Source: Martinezella lusitana
GTDB lineage: Bacteria; Pseudomonadota; Alphaproteobacteria; Rhizobiales; Rhizobiaceae
Length of the DNA stretch: 64,000 bases
Assembly: GCF_014207095.1 (NCBI RefSeq)
Contig: NZ_JACHBG010000024.1
Span: forward strand, 20,658-84,657
Direction: 5' to 3'
Under the pieces are notes generated by a model. It was not told the DNA's origin. It made no database searches and saw only the letters and a list, made by a program, of their open reading frames with translations. Each line of letters starts with the position of its first letter. Positions within the stretch are counted from its first letter, which is position 1. The translations under genes were made by a program, and so were the position numbers. Positions 42,538 through 52,148 of the stretch are shown piece by piece.

Positions 42538-44994
42538 ATGGTCGCTCTCAAACGCTTCCGGGCCCCCGACCCATCCTTTGCTGATCTCGTCCCCTATGCC
42601 GGCCTCGTCGACAATGGTGTTCTCCTGTTGAAAGACGGAAGCCTGATGGCCGCCTGGTATTTTGCGGGACCAGATTCAGAGAGCGCCACGGCCCTCGATC
42701 GCAACGAACTGTCGCGCCATATCAATACAATCCTCTCGCGGCTCGGGAGCGGCTGGATGATCCAGGTCGAGGCAGTTCGCATCCCGACATTCGACTATCC
42801 GTCGGATAATCGTTGTCACTTTCCCGATCCTGTAACTCGCGCGATCGACGCCGAGCGGCGGGCGCATTTCGCCCGCGAACAGGGGCATTTCGAGAGTAAA
42901 CACGCGCTGATCCTGACCTATCGGCCGCTCGAATCCAAAAAAACGGCGCTCAGCAAATACATCTACTCGGACGAGGTGAGCCGCAAGAAGACCTATGCCG
43001 ACACGGTGCTGTTCATTTTCAAGAACGCGGTCCGCGAGATCGAGCAGTATTTCGCCAATACGCTTTCGATCCGTCGCATGGAAACGCGGGAGGCTCTCGA
43101 GAGGGGAGGGGCGCGGGTTGCCCGCTACGACGAACTGCTCCAATTCGTTCGCTTCTGCATCACTGGTGACAACCATCCGATCCGGCTGCCGGATGTGCCC
43201 ATGTTTCTCGACTGGATCGCGACCGCCGAGCTTGAACATGGGCTGACCTCAAAGGTTGAAAGCCGCTTCCTCGGTGTCGTCGCGATCGACGGCCTGCCGG
43301 CCGAGAGCTGGCCGGGGATCCTCAACAGCCTCGATCTCATGCCGCTAACCTACCGCTGGTCGTCGCGCTTCATTTTTCTCGACGCGCAGGAGGCCAGACA
43401 AAAACTGGAGCGGACCCGCAAGAAATGGCAGCAGAAGGTGCGCCCATTCTTCGACCAGCTTTTTCAGACGCAGAGCCGTTCGCTTGATCAGGACGCCATG
43501 AACATGGTCGCCGAGACAGAAGAGGCTATCGCCCAGGCTTCGTCGCAGTTGGTCGCATACGGCTATTACACGCCCGTCATCGTTCTCTTCGATCACGATC
43601 GTGAAGGACTGCAGGAAAAGGCAGAGTCCATCCGCAGACTTATTCAGGCGGAGGGCTTCGGGGCGCGCATCGAAACGCTCAACGCCACCGATGCCTACCT
43701 CGGCAGCCTACCGGGCAATTGGTATTGCAACATCCGCGAACCGCTGATCAATACCAGCAACCTTGCCGATCTCATTCCGCTCAACTCTGTCTGGTCGGGC
43801 TCCCCTGTCGCGCCGTGCCCGTTCTACCCGCCGAATTCACCGCCACTGATGCAGGTGGCGAGCGGGTCGACGCCGTTCCGGCTGAACCTACATGTCGACG
43901 ACGTCGGTCACACACTCATTTTTGGGCCGACCGGTTCGGGCAAGTCGACGCTGCTTGCACTAATCGCCGCGCAGTTCCGGCGCTATGAACGCGCCCAGAT
44001 CTTCGCCTTTGACAAGGGGAACTCTCTCCTTCCGCTGACCCTTGCCACCGGAGGTGATCACTATGAGATCGGTGGCGACGCTCAAGAAGAGGCGAAGGCG
44101 CTGGCCTTCTGCCCGCTGTCGGACCTCTCCAGCGACAGTGATCGCGCATGGGCCGCGGAATGGATCGAGATGTTGATCGCGCTGCAGGGCGTGACCATCA
44201 CCCCGGACCACCGCAATGCGGTCTCTCGCCAGATTGGCTTGATGGCCAGTGCAGCGGGCCGATCTCTCTCGGACTTTGTAAGCGGCGTACAGATGCGCGA
44301 GATCAAGGACGCGCTCCATCACTACACCGTCGATGGTCCCATGGGCCAGCTTCTCGATGCTGAGAAAGACGGACTGTTGCTTGGCTCATTCCAGACCTTT
44401 GAGATCGAAGAGTTGATGAACATGGGCGAGCGGAACCTCGTACCTGTTCTCACCTATCTGTTCCGCCGCATCGAAAAGCGCCTCGATGGCTCACCGAGCC
44501 TCATCGTCCTAGACGAAGCCTGGCTGATGCTCGGCCATCCGGTCTTCAGGAGCAAGATCCGAGAGTGGCTGAAGGTGCTGCGCAAGGCGAACTGCGCGGT
44601 GGTATTGGCCACGCAATCCATTTCCGATGCTGAGCGTTCCGGCATCATCGACGTGTTGAAGGAATCCTGCCCCACGAAAATTTGCCTGCCGAACGGCGCC
44701 GCAAGTGAGCCTGGGACCCGCGAGTTCTATGAGCGGATTGGCTTCAACGAGAGACAGATCGAGATCGTTTCGAATGCGATTCCTAAGCGAGAATATTACG
44801 TCGCAACGTCCGAAGGCAGGCGGCTCTTCGACATGTCGCTCGGCCCCGTGGCGCTCAGTTTCGTTGGCGCATCCGGCAAGGAAGACCTGAAGCGCATCCG
44901 CACGCTCAGTTCCAAACACGGCCGCGACTGGCCGATCCACTGGCTACGAACGAGAGGAGTTCAGGATGCCGCAGCGCTGCTCAACCTCGAATAA
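42538..44994 (+). CDS. trbE: TrbE, VirB4-like conjugation ATPase
   Basis: This 818-residue VirB4-family ATPase has an N-terminal domain (LVPYAGLVDNGVLLLKDGSLMAAWYF) and a C-terminal RecA-like domain with Walker A FGPTGSGKSTLLALIAAQF near residue 462 and Walker B LIVLDEAWLMLG near 660. It energises pilus and channel assembly. Nine bp separate it from trbD. It overlaps trbJ by 29 bp. Confidence 0.96.
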   Translation: MVALKRFRAPDPSFADLVPYAGLVDNGVLLLKDGSLMAAWYFAGPDSESATALDRNELSRHINTILSRLGSGWMIQVEAVRIPTFDYPSDNRCHFPDPVTRAIDAERRAHFAREQGHFESKHALILTYRPLESKKTALSKYIYSDEVSRKKTYADTVLFIFKNAVREIEQYFANTLSIRRMETREALERGGARVARYDELLQFVRFCITGDNHPIRLPDVPMFLDWIATAELEHGLTSKVESRFLGVVAIDGLPAESWPGILNSLDLMPLTYRWSSRFIFLDAQEARQKLERTRKKWQQKVRPFFDQLFQTQSRSLDQDAMNMVAETEEAIAQASSQLVAYGYYTPVIVLFDHDREGLQEKAESIRRLIQAEGFGARIETLNATDAYLGSLPGNWYCNIREPLINTSNLADLIPLNSVWSGSPVAPCPFYPPNSPPLMQVASGSTPFRLNLHVDDVGHTLIFGPTGSGKSTLLALIAAQFRRYERAQIFAFDKGNSLLPLTLATGGDHYEIGGDAQEEAKALAFCPLSDLSSDSDRAWAAEWIEMLIALQGVTITPDHRNAVSRQIGLMASAAGRSLSDFVSGVQMREIKDALHHYTVDGPMGQLLDAEKDGLLLGSFQTFEIEELMNMGERNLVPVLTYLFRRIEKRLDGSPSLIVLDEAWLMLGHPVFRSKIREWLKVLRKANCAVVLATQSISDAERSGIIDVLKESCPTKICLPNGAASEPGTREFYERIGFNERQIEIVSNAIPKREYYVATSEGRRLFDMSLGPVALSFVGASGKEDLKRIRTLSSKHGRDWPIHWLRTRGVQDAAALLNLE

Positions 44995-45769
44995 ATTGCT
45001 CACTGGCCTGGCGGCTGTCGCATTGATGGCCGGCACTGTCGTGCCCGCAAATGCTGGAACTGCCACGGGTGCCGCCACCGAGTGGACGCAGGTCCTCAAT
45101 AATGGCGAGCTGGTCGCTTTGGTCGGGAAGTCCGGCGAGCAGATCCAGAACCAGCTCACCCAGATCAGCCAGCTCGCACAACAGATCGAAACGCAGCTGA
45201 ATATCTACCAAAACCTCCTCCAGAACACGGCGACGCTTCCGTCGCATATGTGGGGGCAGGTCGAAAGCGATCTCAACCAGCTGCGCAGCATCGTCGACCA
45301 GGGCCAGAGCATCTCGTTTTCCATGGGCAATGCGGATGATGTGTTGCAACAACGTTTTCAGAGCTACTCAAGCCTTAAAACCAACCTGCCAGACAATTCG
45401 TCGTTTTCTACCACCTATCAGTCCTGGTCCGATACGAACCGGGACACGATCGCCAGCACGCTGAAGGCGGCGAGTCTGACGGCCGAGCAATTCGATAGCG
45501 AGGAAGGCACGATGTCCTCGCTGCGGTCCATGTCCGAGACCGCCGACGGGCAGATGAAAGCCCTGCAGGTCGGGCATGAGATCGCCGCGCAACAGGTCGC
45601 CCAGATTCAGAAGCTTCGCGGCCTCGTCTCGCAGCAAATGACGATGATGGGCACCTGGCTCCAGACCGAACAGACCGACAAGGACCTTGCGCAGGCGCGG
45701 CGTGAGAAATTCTTCAGCGGGACTGCCCCTTCCACCTCCGGCGGCGAAAAGATGAAAGTCGAGTGGTAA
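44966..45769 (+). CDS. trbJ: TrbJ, VirB5-like periplasmic protein
   Basis: The 267-residue exported protein has a signal peptide (LLTGLAAVALMAGTVVPANA) and long glutamine-rich helices (QIQNQLTQISQLAQQIETQLNIYQNLLQN), the TrbJ/VirB5 pattern. It is probably a minor pilus component or adhesin. Only 4 bp separate it from trbL; no trbK lies between them. Confidence 0.93.
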   Translation: MPQRCSTSNKLLTGLAAVALMAGTVVPANAGTATGAATEWTQVLNNGELVALVGKSGEQIQNQLTQISQLAQQIETQLNIYQNLLQNTATLPSHMWGQVESDLNQLRSIVDQGQSISFSMGNADDVLQQRFQSYSSLKTNLPDNSSFSTTYQSWSDTNRDTIASTLKAASLTAEQFDSEEGTMSSLRSMSETADGQMKALQVGHEIAAQQVAQIQKLRGLVSQQMTMMGTWLQTEQTDKDLAQARREKFFSGTAPSTSGGEKMKVEW

Positions 45770-45773
45770 GCAC

Positions 45774-46952
45774 ATGACAACAATATGTCTTCGGCGGCTC
45801 CGCACCGCGATGGTGATTGCCACCTTCTGCATGCTGGCAGCACAGCCGGCAGTCGCCCAAGAAGGTTCAGTGCTGACCTCATTACAGAGCCAGATCACCA
45901 CGGCCGCAAAGGGGTGGGAAACTACTGTCATGGATGCGGCGAAATCCTTGTTCTGGATCCTCGCGACAATCGAGATTGGCATCGCCGCCGTCTGGCTCGC
46001 ATTGCAGGCAGCTTCGCTAGACAGCTGGTTTGCCGAGCTTGTCCGGCGGATCATATTCGTCGGCTTTTTTGCCTTCGTTTTGGGACAGGGGCCGGCCTTT
46101 GCGAAGGCAGTGGTGGATAGTTTGTTTGAGATTGGGGCTGGAGGCGGCACGGCCTCCCCAGCAGACGTCTTCAATGCTGGACTCGCCGTCGCAACGAAGA
46201 TGTCGGAAAAGATACAGTTCGGTCTTTTTGAGGACAACGCGTTGGCGATCTCGGCTGCTTTTGCAATGGTCGTCGTCGTCATCTCATTCTCGCTTGTCGC
46301 CGCGATTTTCGTGTCGGTCATGGTTGAGATGTATATCGGCCTTCTTGCCGGTATGATCATGCTGGGGCTTGGCGGCTCGTCCTATACAAAGGATTTCGCG
46401 GTCCGATATTTGGTCTACGCCTTCTCGGTCGGAATGAAACTCATGGCGCTCGTCATGATCTCGCGTATCGGATCAGAGGTGCTGATCGGGTTGGCAGACC
46501 AGCCCGACATTGGCGACCAGTTCCAGACTGCGCTTGCGATCGCTGGTATCGCTGTCGTGGTCTTCATTATCGCCATCTACGTCCCGAACATCATGCAGGG
46601 TGTTGTTCAGGGCGCGTCCGTCTCGGGCGGAATGGAGGCAATAAGGCACGGTGGTCAGGCCGCATCGTTTGCGACAGGAGCAGGGTTCCTCGCGGCGGGC
46701 GCTGCCGGGGCGGGATTTGCGGCGGCTCAAACCGCGCGCGCCGCGGGGTCATCCGTCGCAGGCGCAATGCTGCGGGGTTTCGGCGCAGGGATCGGCTCGG
46801 CAGGAAAAGCGGCGGGCTCGGCTACCAAGGAGAAGGCCATCGGCTCTCCCGGTGCCTACGCCGGGTCTATCCTAGGCCTTGCTAACGCCAAGCTGGATCA
46901 GGCGCGCAGTGGGCACAGCGGACCAAAGCCACTTCCCGAACTTAAAGACTAA
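45774..46952 (+). CDS. trbL: TrbL, VirB6-like polytopic channel protein
   Basis: The 392-residue protein has a signal-like N-terminus (TAMVIATFCMLAAQPAVAQ), five or more hydrophobic helices (AAFAMVVVVISFSLVAAIFVSVMVEMYIGLLAGMIMLGLGG region), and a glycine/alanine-rich C-terminal tail. This matches TrbL, a core part of the inner-membrane channel. The order trbJ-trbL-trbF is as on Ti-type plasmids except that trbK is missing. Confidence 0.94.
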   Translation: MTTICLRRLRTAMVIATFCMLAAQPAVAQEGSVLTSLQSQITTAAKGWETTVMDAAKSLFWILATIEIGIAAVWLALQAASLDSWFAELVRRIIFVGFFAFVLGQGPAFAKAVVDSLFEIGAGGGTASPADVFNAGLAVATKMSEKIQFGLFEDNALAISAAFAMVVVVISFSLVAAIFVSVMVEMYIGLLAGMIMLGLGGSSYTKDFAVRYLVYAFSVGMKLMALVMISRIGSEVLIGLADQPDIGDQFQTALAIAGIAVVVFIIAIYVPNIMQGVVQGASVSGGMEAIRHGGQAASFATGAGFLAAGAAGAGFAAAQTARAAGSSVAGAMLRGFGAGIGSAGKAAGSATKEKAIGSPGAYAGSILGLANAKLDQARSGHSGPKPLPELKD

Positions 46953-46976
46953 TAGCAATCAGAAAGTGATCGATCG

Positions 46977-47639
46977 ATGGCAGCGAAACGCGCTCCCGAA
47001 AACCCGTATCTTGCCGCGCGCCAGGAATGGAATGAGCGATACGGCTCCTATGTGCAGGCCGCGGCCGCATGGCGCATCGTCGGCATACTGGGTCTGACCA
47101 TGGCCGTGATCGGCTTCGGGTACGCGATATACCTAAGCACGCAGGTGAAGCTGGTGCCTTATATCGTCCAGGTCGACAAGCTCGGCACCTCGGTCACCTC
47201 AGGGTTCCCCGAGCAGATCGAATACGCGGATGTGCGGGTGGTGCGCGCCACGCTTGGCAACTTCGTAACGAGCTTCCGCAGCGTCACACCGGATGCCGTA
47301 GTGCAAAAGCAATATATCGATCGAACCTATGCGCTTCTGCGAGCTTCCGATCCCTCGACCCAGAAGATCAATGACTGGTTCCGCAGCAATTCGCCGTTCG
47401 AAAAGGCGAAGTCGTCGACGATCGCCATCGAGGTCAACAACATAGTGGCGCTCTCCAATCAGACTTATCAGATCGACTGGACCGAATACGAACGGGACCG
47501 GAAGGGCAAGGAAACCGGGACGCGCCGGTTCCGCGGAATCGCGACGGTTGCGCTTACCGCGCCGCAGGACGAGGCGACCATCCGCCTCAATCCGATCGGC
47601 CTCTACGTTAGGGATTTTGACTGGACGGCACAGCTTTGA
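46977..47639 (+). CDS. trbF: TrbF, VirB8-like channel protein
   Basis: The 220-residue protein has a cytoplasmic N-terminus (NPYLAARQEWNERYGSYVQAAAAWR), one transmembrane helix (IVGILGLTMAVIGFGYAIYLS) and a periplasmic VirB8 domain with RSVTPDAVVQKQYIDRTYALL. VirB8-type proteins nucleate the secretion core. It lies 17 bp before trbG. Confidence 0.95.
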   Translation: MAAKRAPENPYLAARQEWNERYGSYVQAAAAWRIVGILGLTMAVIGFGYAIYLSTQVKLVPYIVQVDKLGTSVTSGFPEQIEYADVRVVRATLGNFVTSFRSVTPDAVVQKQYIDRTYALLRASDPSTQKINDWFRSNSPFEKAKSSTIAIEVNNIVALSNQTYQIDWTEYERDRKGKETGTRRFRGIATVALTAPQDEATIRLNPIGLYVRDFDWTAQL

Positions 47640-47655
47640 GGGCAGGGGATTTGAC

Positions 47656-48468
47656 ATGCACAGAACAGCACTAATTGCAGCCACCGGCTGCTTGGCGGGA
47701 CTCGTCTTTGTGGGCGGCGCTGAGGCGCAGACCATGACGGCAAATGAGGTGAATGGCACGACCATTTCCAGGAAATGGCGCGTCGCGCCCGGACTGGTGA
47801 CGGCAGGCTCCGATGGCAAGGTCACCTTTCTCTTCGGCGAAACCCAGCCGTCCGTTGTCTGCTCGCCCTTGCAGGTCTGCGATATCGAACTCCAGAGCGG
47901 CGAGATCGTCCGCGATGTTCTCGTTGGAGATACTGTTCGCTGGAAGGTGGAGCCTGCCACCTCCGGTGCAATCGGCGGCCAAGCGATCCATCTGATCGTC
48001 AAGCCGTCGGAAGTAGGTCTTGTCACCTCGATGGTGGTCACGACGTCGCGACGCACCTATTACATCCAGCTCAAGTCACATCCGAGCCAGTACATGGCAC
48101 GCGTCGGCTTCGAATATCCGGAGGACGTCTCGACCAAGCTCGCCGACATCAATTCCCGGCTCGAGACCGGCGGCATTCCCGGGGCGGCACCCGACAAACT
48201 GAACTTCTCATATTCCGTGAGTGGCTCGGCACCTTGGAAGCCGACGCGGGTCTATTCGGATGGCGTGAAAACCTACATCCAGTTTTCGAAGTCGATCTCA
48301 GGTCAGGATGCACCGGTGCTGGTCGTGATCCACGGCGGCCAGAGCCGCATCGTCAATTACCGAATGAAGAACGACTTGATGATCGTCGATTATGCCGTCG
48401 ACGAGGCGATCCTCGTCTCCGGCGTCGGCTGGCGCCAGCAGAAGATTACCATTCGGCGAGGAGGCTAA
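47656..48468 (+). CDS. trbG: TrbG, VirB9-like channel protein
   Basis: The 270-residue periplasmic/outer-membrane core protein has a signal peptide (LIAATGCLAGLVFVGGAEA) and C-terminal VirB9 features (PTRVYSDGVKTYIQFSKSI, IVNYRMKNDLMIVDYAVDEAILVSG). The open frame extends to 47548, but the start at 47656 is where the signal peptide begins. It is adjacent to the lipoprotein gene trbH. Confidence 0.95.
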   Translation: MHRTALIAATGCLAGLVFVGGAEAQTMTANEVNGTTISRKWRVAPGLVTAGSDGKVTFLFGETQPSVVCSPLQVCDIELQSGEIVRDVLVGDTVRWKVEPATSGAIGGQAIHLIVKPSEVGLVTSMVVTTSRRTYYIQLKSHPSQYMARVGFEYPEDVSTKLADINSRLETGGIPGAAPDKLNFSYSVSGSAPWKPTRVYSDGVKTYIQFSKSISGQDAPVLVVIHGGQSRIVNYRMKNDLMIVDYAVDEAILVSGVGWRQQKITIRRGG

Positions 48469-48471
48469 GCT

Positions 48472-48906
48472 ATGCACAAGCTTCTCGTCATCATCATCAG
48501 CGGCTTTCTCACCGCATGCCAAACTGCTGGGGATGGGTCTGACGCCAGGTCAAACGCCGCGCCGGTCTCCGGGCCCGCCGCAAGTGCCATCGCCGCCGAC
48601 ATGGCAAGCCGGCTCGCCGAGCAGATCAGTCCCGTGAGGTCGACGACAATCAAGATGGAAAGGGACACATCGGAGTTTGCGGCGGCACTCGAGGCGGCCC
48701 TCAAGGGCTCTGGCTACACCGTTCTAACCGACGGCAAAGTTGGAAAGGACGTGAAACCGGTCGAGCTCACTTACGCGATCGATGGCACTCAAGATCAGGT
48801 GCTCGCGCGGCTGTCAACACCGTCCATTACCCTTGGCCGCGCATACAAAGCAACGGCCGCCGGTGCGACGCCGGCAAGTCCGCTCTCCATCATGCAGCGT
48901 AATTGA
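48472..48906 (+). CDS. trbH: TrbH, conjugation lipoprotein
   Basis: The 144-residue protein begins MHKLLVIIISGFLTACQTA, a lipoprotein signal with lipobox LTAC. The rest is a small periplasmic domain (ALEAALKGSGYTVLTDGKVG). TrbH takes the VirB7-like role of anchoring the outer-membrane core. It starts 3 bp after trbG. Confidence 0.92.
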   Translation: MHKLLVIIISGFLTACQTAGDGSDARSNAAPVSGPAASAIAADMASRLAEQISPVRSTTIKMERDTSEFAAALEAALKGSGYTVLTDGKVGKDVKPVELTYAIDGTQDQVLARLSTPSITLGRAYKATAAGATPASPLSIMQRN

Positions 48907-48916
48907 GGGGAAAGGT

Positions 48917-50218
48917 ATGATCCAATCGCTCCAGCTCGGCCCTTCAAAGCAAGCCGACGATCCGAAAGGAATGCGCCGCCTCAATCGGCTGCCAATTATT
49001 ACCGCAACCGTCCTCATCGCGCTATTCTTCGGCGTGGTCGTGATCGGCCTATCGTGGCGAGGACTTCCCTTCAACTGGAGCTACGATATCGACAGCAACT
49101 TGAATACACCGGCGACGAACTTCGGTGACCAGCTCAAGCGCGGCATCAGTGACGGCATCATCGGCGAGCCAGGTGAGCGCGAAGTGCTCCAGCCAACACC
49201 CACCGTCGAGCAGAAGGTGGAGAAGGGAGCACCTGTTATAGACCGCCGGCCTACGGAACGGCAAGAAAGAGGCCCGCAGCTCGAATCAGAGGAGGAATGG
49301 CGAGCCCGCCTAAAGCGGGAGCAGGATGAACAATATATCCGTGAAGCTCAGCGCCAGCGGATGGCTCACCTGCAGGCGCGGGCAACCGCTTTGGACTCGC
49401 CTTTGAAGGTGGATATTTCTGATGTCGAGAAGGCCGCTAAAAGTTCCACAGACGCCGGTCGTCAGACTGCGACGACGACAGCCAACAATGCTTCTGATCT
49501 CTACACCGCCGCATCGAAATCCGGGCTGACGGCCCAGAACGTCGACCCGAATGCCCAAAGTTCGAAGGAGGATTTCTTCAATCAGGACATCAAGGATCTT
49601 GGCTATTTGCCGAATAAGGTCGTGCCGCAGATGTCGCCGTATGAGCTGAAGCGCGGCTCGGTCATTCCAGCCACGTTGATCACAGGTCTCAACTCAGACC
49701 TTCCGGGCCGGATCATCGGGCAGATCAGCCAGAATGTCTATGATAGCGCCACCGGCTACCGGCTCCTGATCCCGCAGGGAGCCAAGTTGTTCGGCCGTTA
49801 CGATTCCAAGGTTTCCTTTGGCCAGGACCGCGTGCTCGTCGTCTGGACCGATCTGATCTTCCCGAATGGCTCGACGCTGCAAATCGGCGGCATGGCTGGG
49901 ACCGATGGGGCAGGTTATGGCGGGTTCAAGGATAAGGTCGATCGGCATCTCTGGCGCACGTGGAGTTCGGCAGCACTTGTCGCGATACTCGGAACCGGCA
50001 TCGACATGTCGATGCCCGAAAGCACGACGCTTGCCACCCAGGACACGGCCTCCGATGCCGCCAGACGGAATTTTGCGGACACCTTCGGTCGCGTTGCCGA
50101 GCAGACGATCTCGAAAAACTTGAACGTTCAGCCGACAATCCAAATCCGGCCGGGATACGAGTTCAATGTCTTGGTCGATCAGGATATCGTCTTCCCCTCT
50201 ACGTACAGCAGTCAGTGA
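48917..50218 (+). CDS. trbI: TrbI, VirB10-like channel protein
   Basis: The 433-residue protein spans the envelope. It has one N-terminal membrane helix (IITATVLIALFFGVVVIGLSW), a proline- and charge-rich periplasmic linker, and a C-terminal VirB10 barrel domain (KRGSVIPATLITGLNSDLPGRIIGQI, LLIPQGAKLFGRYDSKVSFGQDR). The start at 48917 follows a GGGGAAAGG ribosome site. It is the last gene of the traI-trb operon. Confidence 0.95.
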   Translation: MIQSLQLGPSKQADDPKGMRRLNRLPIITATVLIALFFGVVVIGLSWRGLPFNWSYDIDSNLNTPATNFGDQLKRGISDGIIGEPGEREVLQPTPTVEQKVEKGAPVIDRRPTERQERGPQLESEEEWRARLKREQDEQYIREAQRQRMAHLQARATALDSPLKVDISDVEKAAKSSTDAGRQTATTTANNASDLYTAASKSGLTAQNVDPNAQSSKEDFFNQDIKDLGYLPNKVVPQMSPYELKRGSVIPATLITGLNSDLPGRIIGQISQNVYDSATGYRLLIPQGAKLFGRYDSKVSFGQDRVLVVWTDLIFPNGSTLQIGGMAGTDGAGYGGFKDKVDRHLWRTWSSAALVAILGTGIDMSMPESTTLATQDTASDAARRNFADTFGRVAEQTISKNLNVQPTIQIRPGYEFNVLVDQDIVFPSTYSSQ

Positions 50219-50376
50219 TACAGCATCAGAAGAGATCTTTGTTTAACTTCATCTCTTGGTCAGAAGGTTTGATTGCGAAATAGAGGTGAATAGACGTTTG
50301 CGCGGGTGAGCGCAGATCTGTATCACTTCCGAAGGAGCGGGGGCGCCTTCACGTACAACAGAAAGGAGACAGGTCT

Positions 50377-51081
50377 GTGGATCCAGCCTTAAGCGCTCTC
50401 ATTGACATGGTTGAAGCCTCATACGATGAACGGATGATCAAACGCGGGCTCAAAGGGTTCGTTCATTCGTGCGGATTTCAATTCTTTGCATATCTGCAAA
50501 CGGAAGGCCTTAGCGCCCGCGCGCTCAGTTCCTATCCCGAGAAATGGCAGAAAATTTACCTAAGCAACCAATATTCTCGGGTGGATCCGGTCGTTACGGA
50601 AGCCAAACGCCGGATGGAGATGTTTTCCTGGGCGATCGATGACTGGCCGTCTCGTGGGAGCTCTGAGTTCAATCGTTTTCGGGATGAAGCGGTAGAACAT
50701 GGCATTCGCAGTGGGGTGACGGTTCCCGTTCAAGGCAGTTTCGGCTCGATCATTATGCTGACATTCGCGTCCTCGGGGCATAAAGCTGATATTTCAAAAT
50801 GTCAAAAGCAACTAAACCCGCTTCAGGCGGTGTTGGCAATTCACTATCGCCTGAAGATCATAGCTGCGTCGACGATCGTCGCACCCAGCCGGCTGCTTTC
50901 ACCAAAGGAAGCGATGTGTCTTACGTGGGCGGCAAAGGGTAAAAAGGCTTGGGAGATTGCCATTTTAATGGGAATTACCCAACGAACAGTGCAACACCAT
51001 TTCGATCGCGCACGCAAAAAGCTGAATGCCGCGACGATCCCTCAGCTCGTGGCAATCGCGAAGGACCGCGGTTTGGTTTAA
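50377..51081 (+). CDS. traR: TraR, LuxR-family quorum-sensing activator
   Basis: The 234-residue protein is exactly the size of Agrobacterium TraR. The N-terminal signal-binding domain has the conserved KWQKIYLSNQYSRVDPVV (Trp, Tyr, Asp) and FSWAIDDW; the C-terminal LuxR helix-turn-helix reads LSPKEAMCLTWAAKGKKAWEIAILMGI. The start is GTG at 50377, preceded by AAAGGAG. With TraI signal bound it should activate the tra and trb operons, probably through the lux-box-like sites. The convergent traM antagonist follows at once. Confidence 0.95.
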   Translation: MDPALSALIDMVEASYDERMIKRGLKGFVHSCGFQFFAYLQTEGLSARALSSYPEKWQKIYLSNQYSRVDPVVTEAKRRMEMFSWAIDDWPSRGSSEFNRFRDEAVEHGIRSGVTVPVQGSFGSIIMLTFASSGHKADISKCQKQLNPLQAVLAIHYRLKIIAASTIVAPSRLLSPKEAMCLTWAAKGKKAWEIAILMGITQRTVQHHFDRARKKLNAATIPQLVAIAKDRGLV

Positions 51082-51084
51082 CCA

Positions 51085-51399
51085 TCATTCGTTGTTTTCG
51101 GAGGGCACATCGGGAACATAACCAAGCGCATCGACGATTTCCGAGAGTTCTTCCTGCTGCGCTTCTGACTTCTTTTGACGATCGAGATACTCATCTTGCA
51201 GGCTCTTGAGCACGTCCCTGGAAGTCGAGGCGTTGGCGGTTGCAAGAGTCCACGTTTCGTAGACAGCTTCATCCGCGGCTAGAAGTCGGCGGTGCTCGCG
51301 GATCGCAGAAATTGCTAACGCTTTCAAATCGGCTTCTCGCATCGCTTTATAACGAGACTCTCTTTTGCCGCTTGTCTCGAATGAGACCTCGTTGTCCAT
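51085..51399 (-). CDS. traM: TraM, TraR antiactivator
   Basis: The 104-residue helical protein matches TraM in size and sequence pattern (LKALAISAIREHRRLLAADEAVYETW, and YLDRQKKSEAQQEELSEIVDALGYVP near the C-terminus). TraM binds TraR and blocks DNA binding, setting the threshold for conjugation. It is convergent with traR, only 3 bp apart. Confidence 0.94.
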   Translation of the reverse strand: MDNEVSFETSGKRESRYKAMREADLKALAISAIREHRRLLAADEAVYETWTLATANASTSRDVLKSLQDEYLDRQKKSEAQQEELSEIVDALGYVPDVPSENNE

Positions 51400-51648
51400 C
51401 CGCTTCTCCTCTTACCTCGTTTGCGACCCGGCAAGGATCGAGACCTTCCGGTAGCGTATACGCTTTGCAGAATAGATCCCATCCTTCAGTAAGATGGGTG
51501 GCTACAAACTCGACAATTCATTGCTCGCAAGAAGAGGGCATCAGTGAACGCCTAATCACCCTGATTCGTATGAACATTCCATATCCGGAATACGGCTGTA
51601 GAGAATACTCCGTGGAGAAATACTCTGCAAGCCGCTGCTCTCTCCAGC

Positions 51649-51885
51649 ATGGAGATTCGAGAGGTGTTTGCACGGAATCTGAAAGCCGCGCGTCAAGCCA
51701 AAGGCCTGTCGCAAGAAGAGCTCGCGTTTGAGGCAGGCATCGATCGAACTTATATCAGTTCTTTGGAGCGCAGTGTCTATAATGCAAGCATCGACGTTGT
51801 CGATCGCCTGGCGACGGTCTTAGGTGTTGAGGCGTCTGAACTGCTGAAACGTCGGCCTGAGACAAAAATTGAGCCACTGAGATGA
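51649..51885 (+). CDS. Small XRE-family regulator
   Basis: The 78-residue protein is a single XRE helix-turn-helix domain: ARQAKGLSQEELAFEAGIDRTYISSLERSVYNASIDVVDRLATVLGVEAS. Similar small regulators are common on rhizobial plasmids. It lies between traM and traH and reads outward from traM, so it could control conjugation or a nearby gene; its target is unknown. Confidence 0.85.
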   Translation: MEIREVFARNLKAARQAKGLSQEELAFEAGIDRTYISSLERSVYNASIDVVDRLATVLGVEASELLKRRPETKIEPLR

Positions 51886-52148
51886 CGGGTACAGGGCTGG
51901 GAACCGAAAACAAGGCAAACAAGGACGCAATGCTCAGCGCGTCCTCAACCCCGAATGTCCGACAGGCTCTGGAGGAATTGCTATGCGGCCATAAAAGGTC
52001 ATGCCATCCGGCGAACGTTCCGCGGTACCCTTTTTCGCCTGTGGCGTTGGCACTTTGGAATTGCCCTTCAACTTTTCGACGAGGATGATTATGCATGCCG
52101 GGGATGTTCCATCCGTCGCGCCGTTTCCGACGTAAGAAACTCGAGTGC

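Noticed and set aside
45368..46360. 330-codon minus-strand frame inside trbJ/trbL
   Set aside because: Antisense shadow; trbJ and trbL are unmistakable on the plus strand.
50311..50330. CAGATCTG-centred sequence upstream of traR resembling a Ti tra box
   Set aside because: Only the central 8 bp match the Ti tra box; the outer arms do not, and the same core appears by chance near hipBA.
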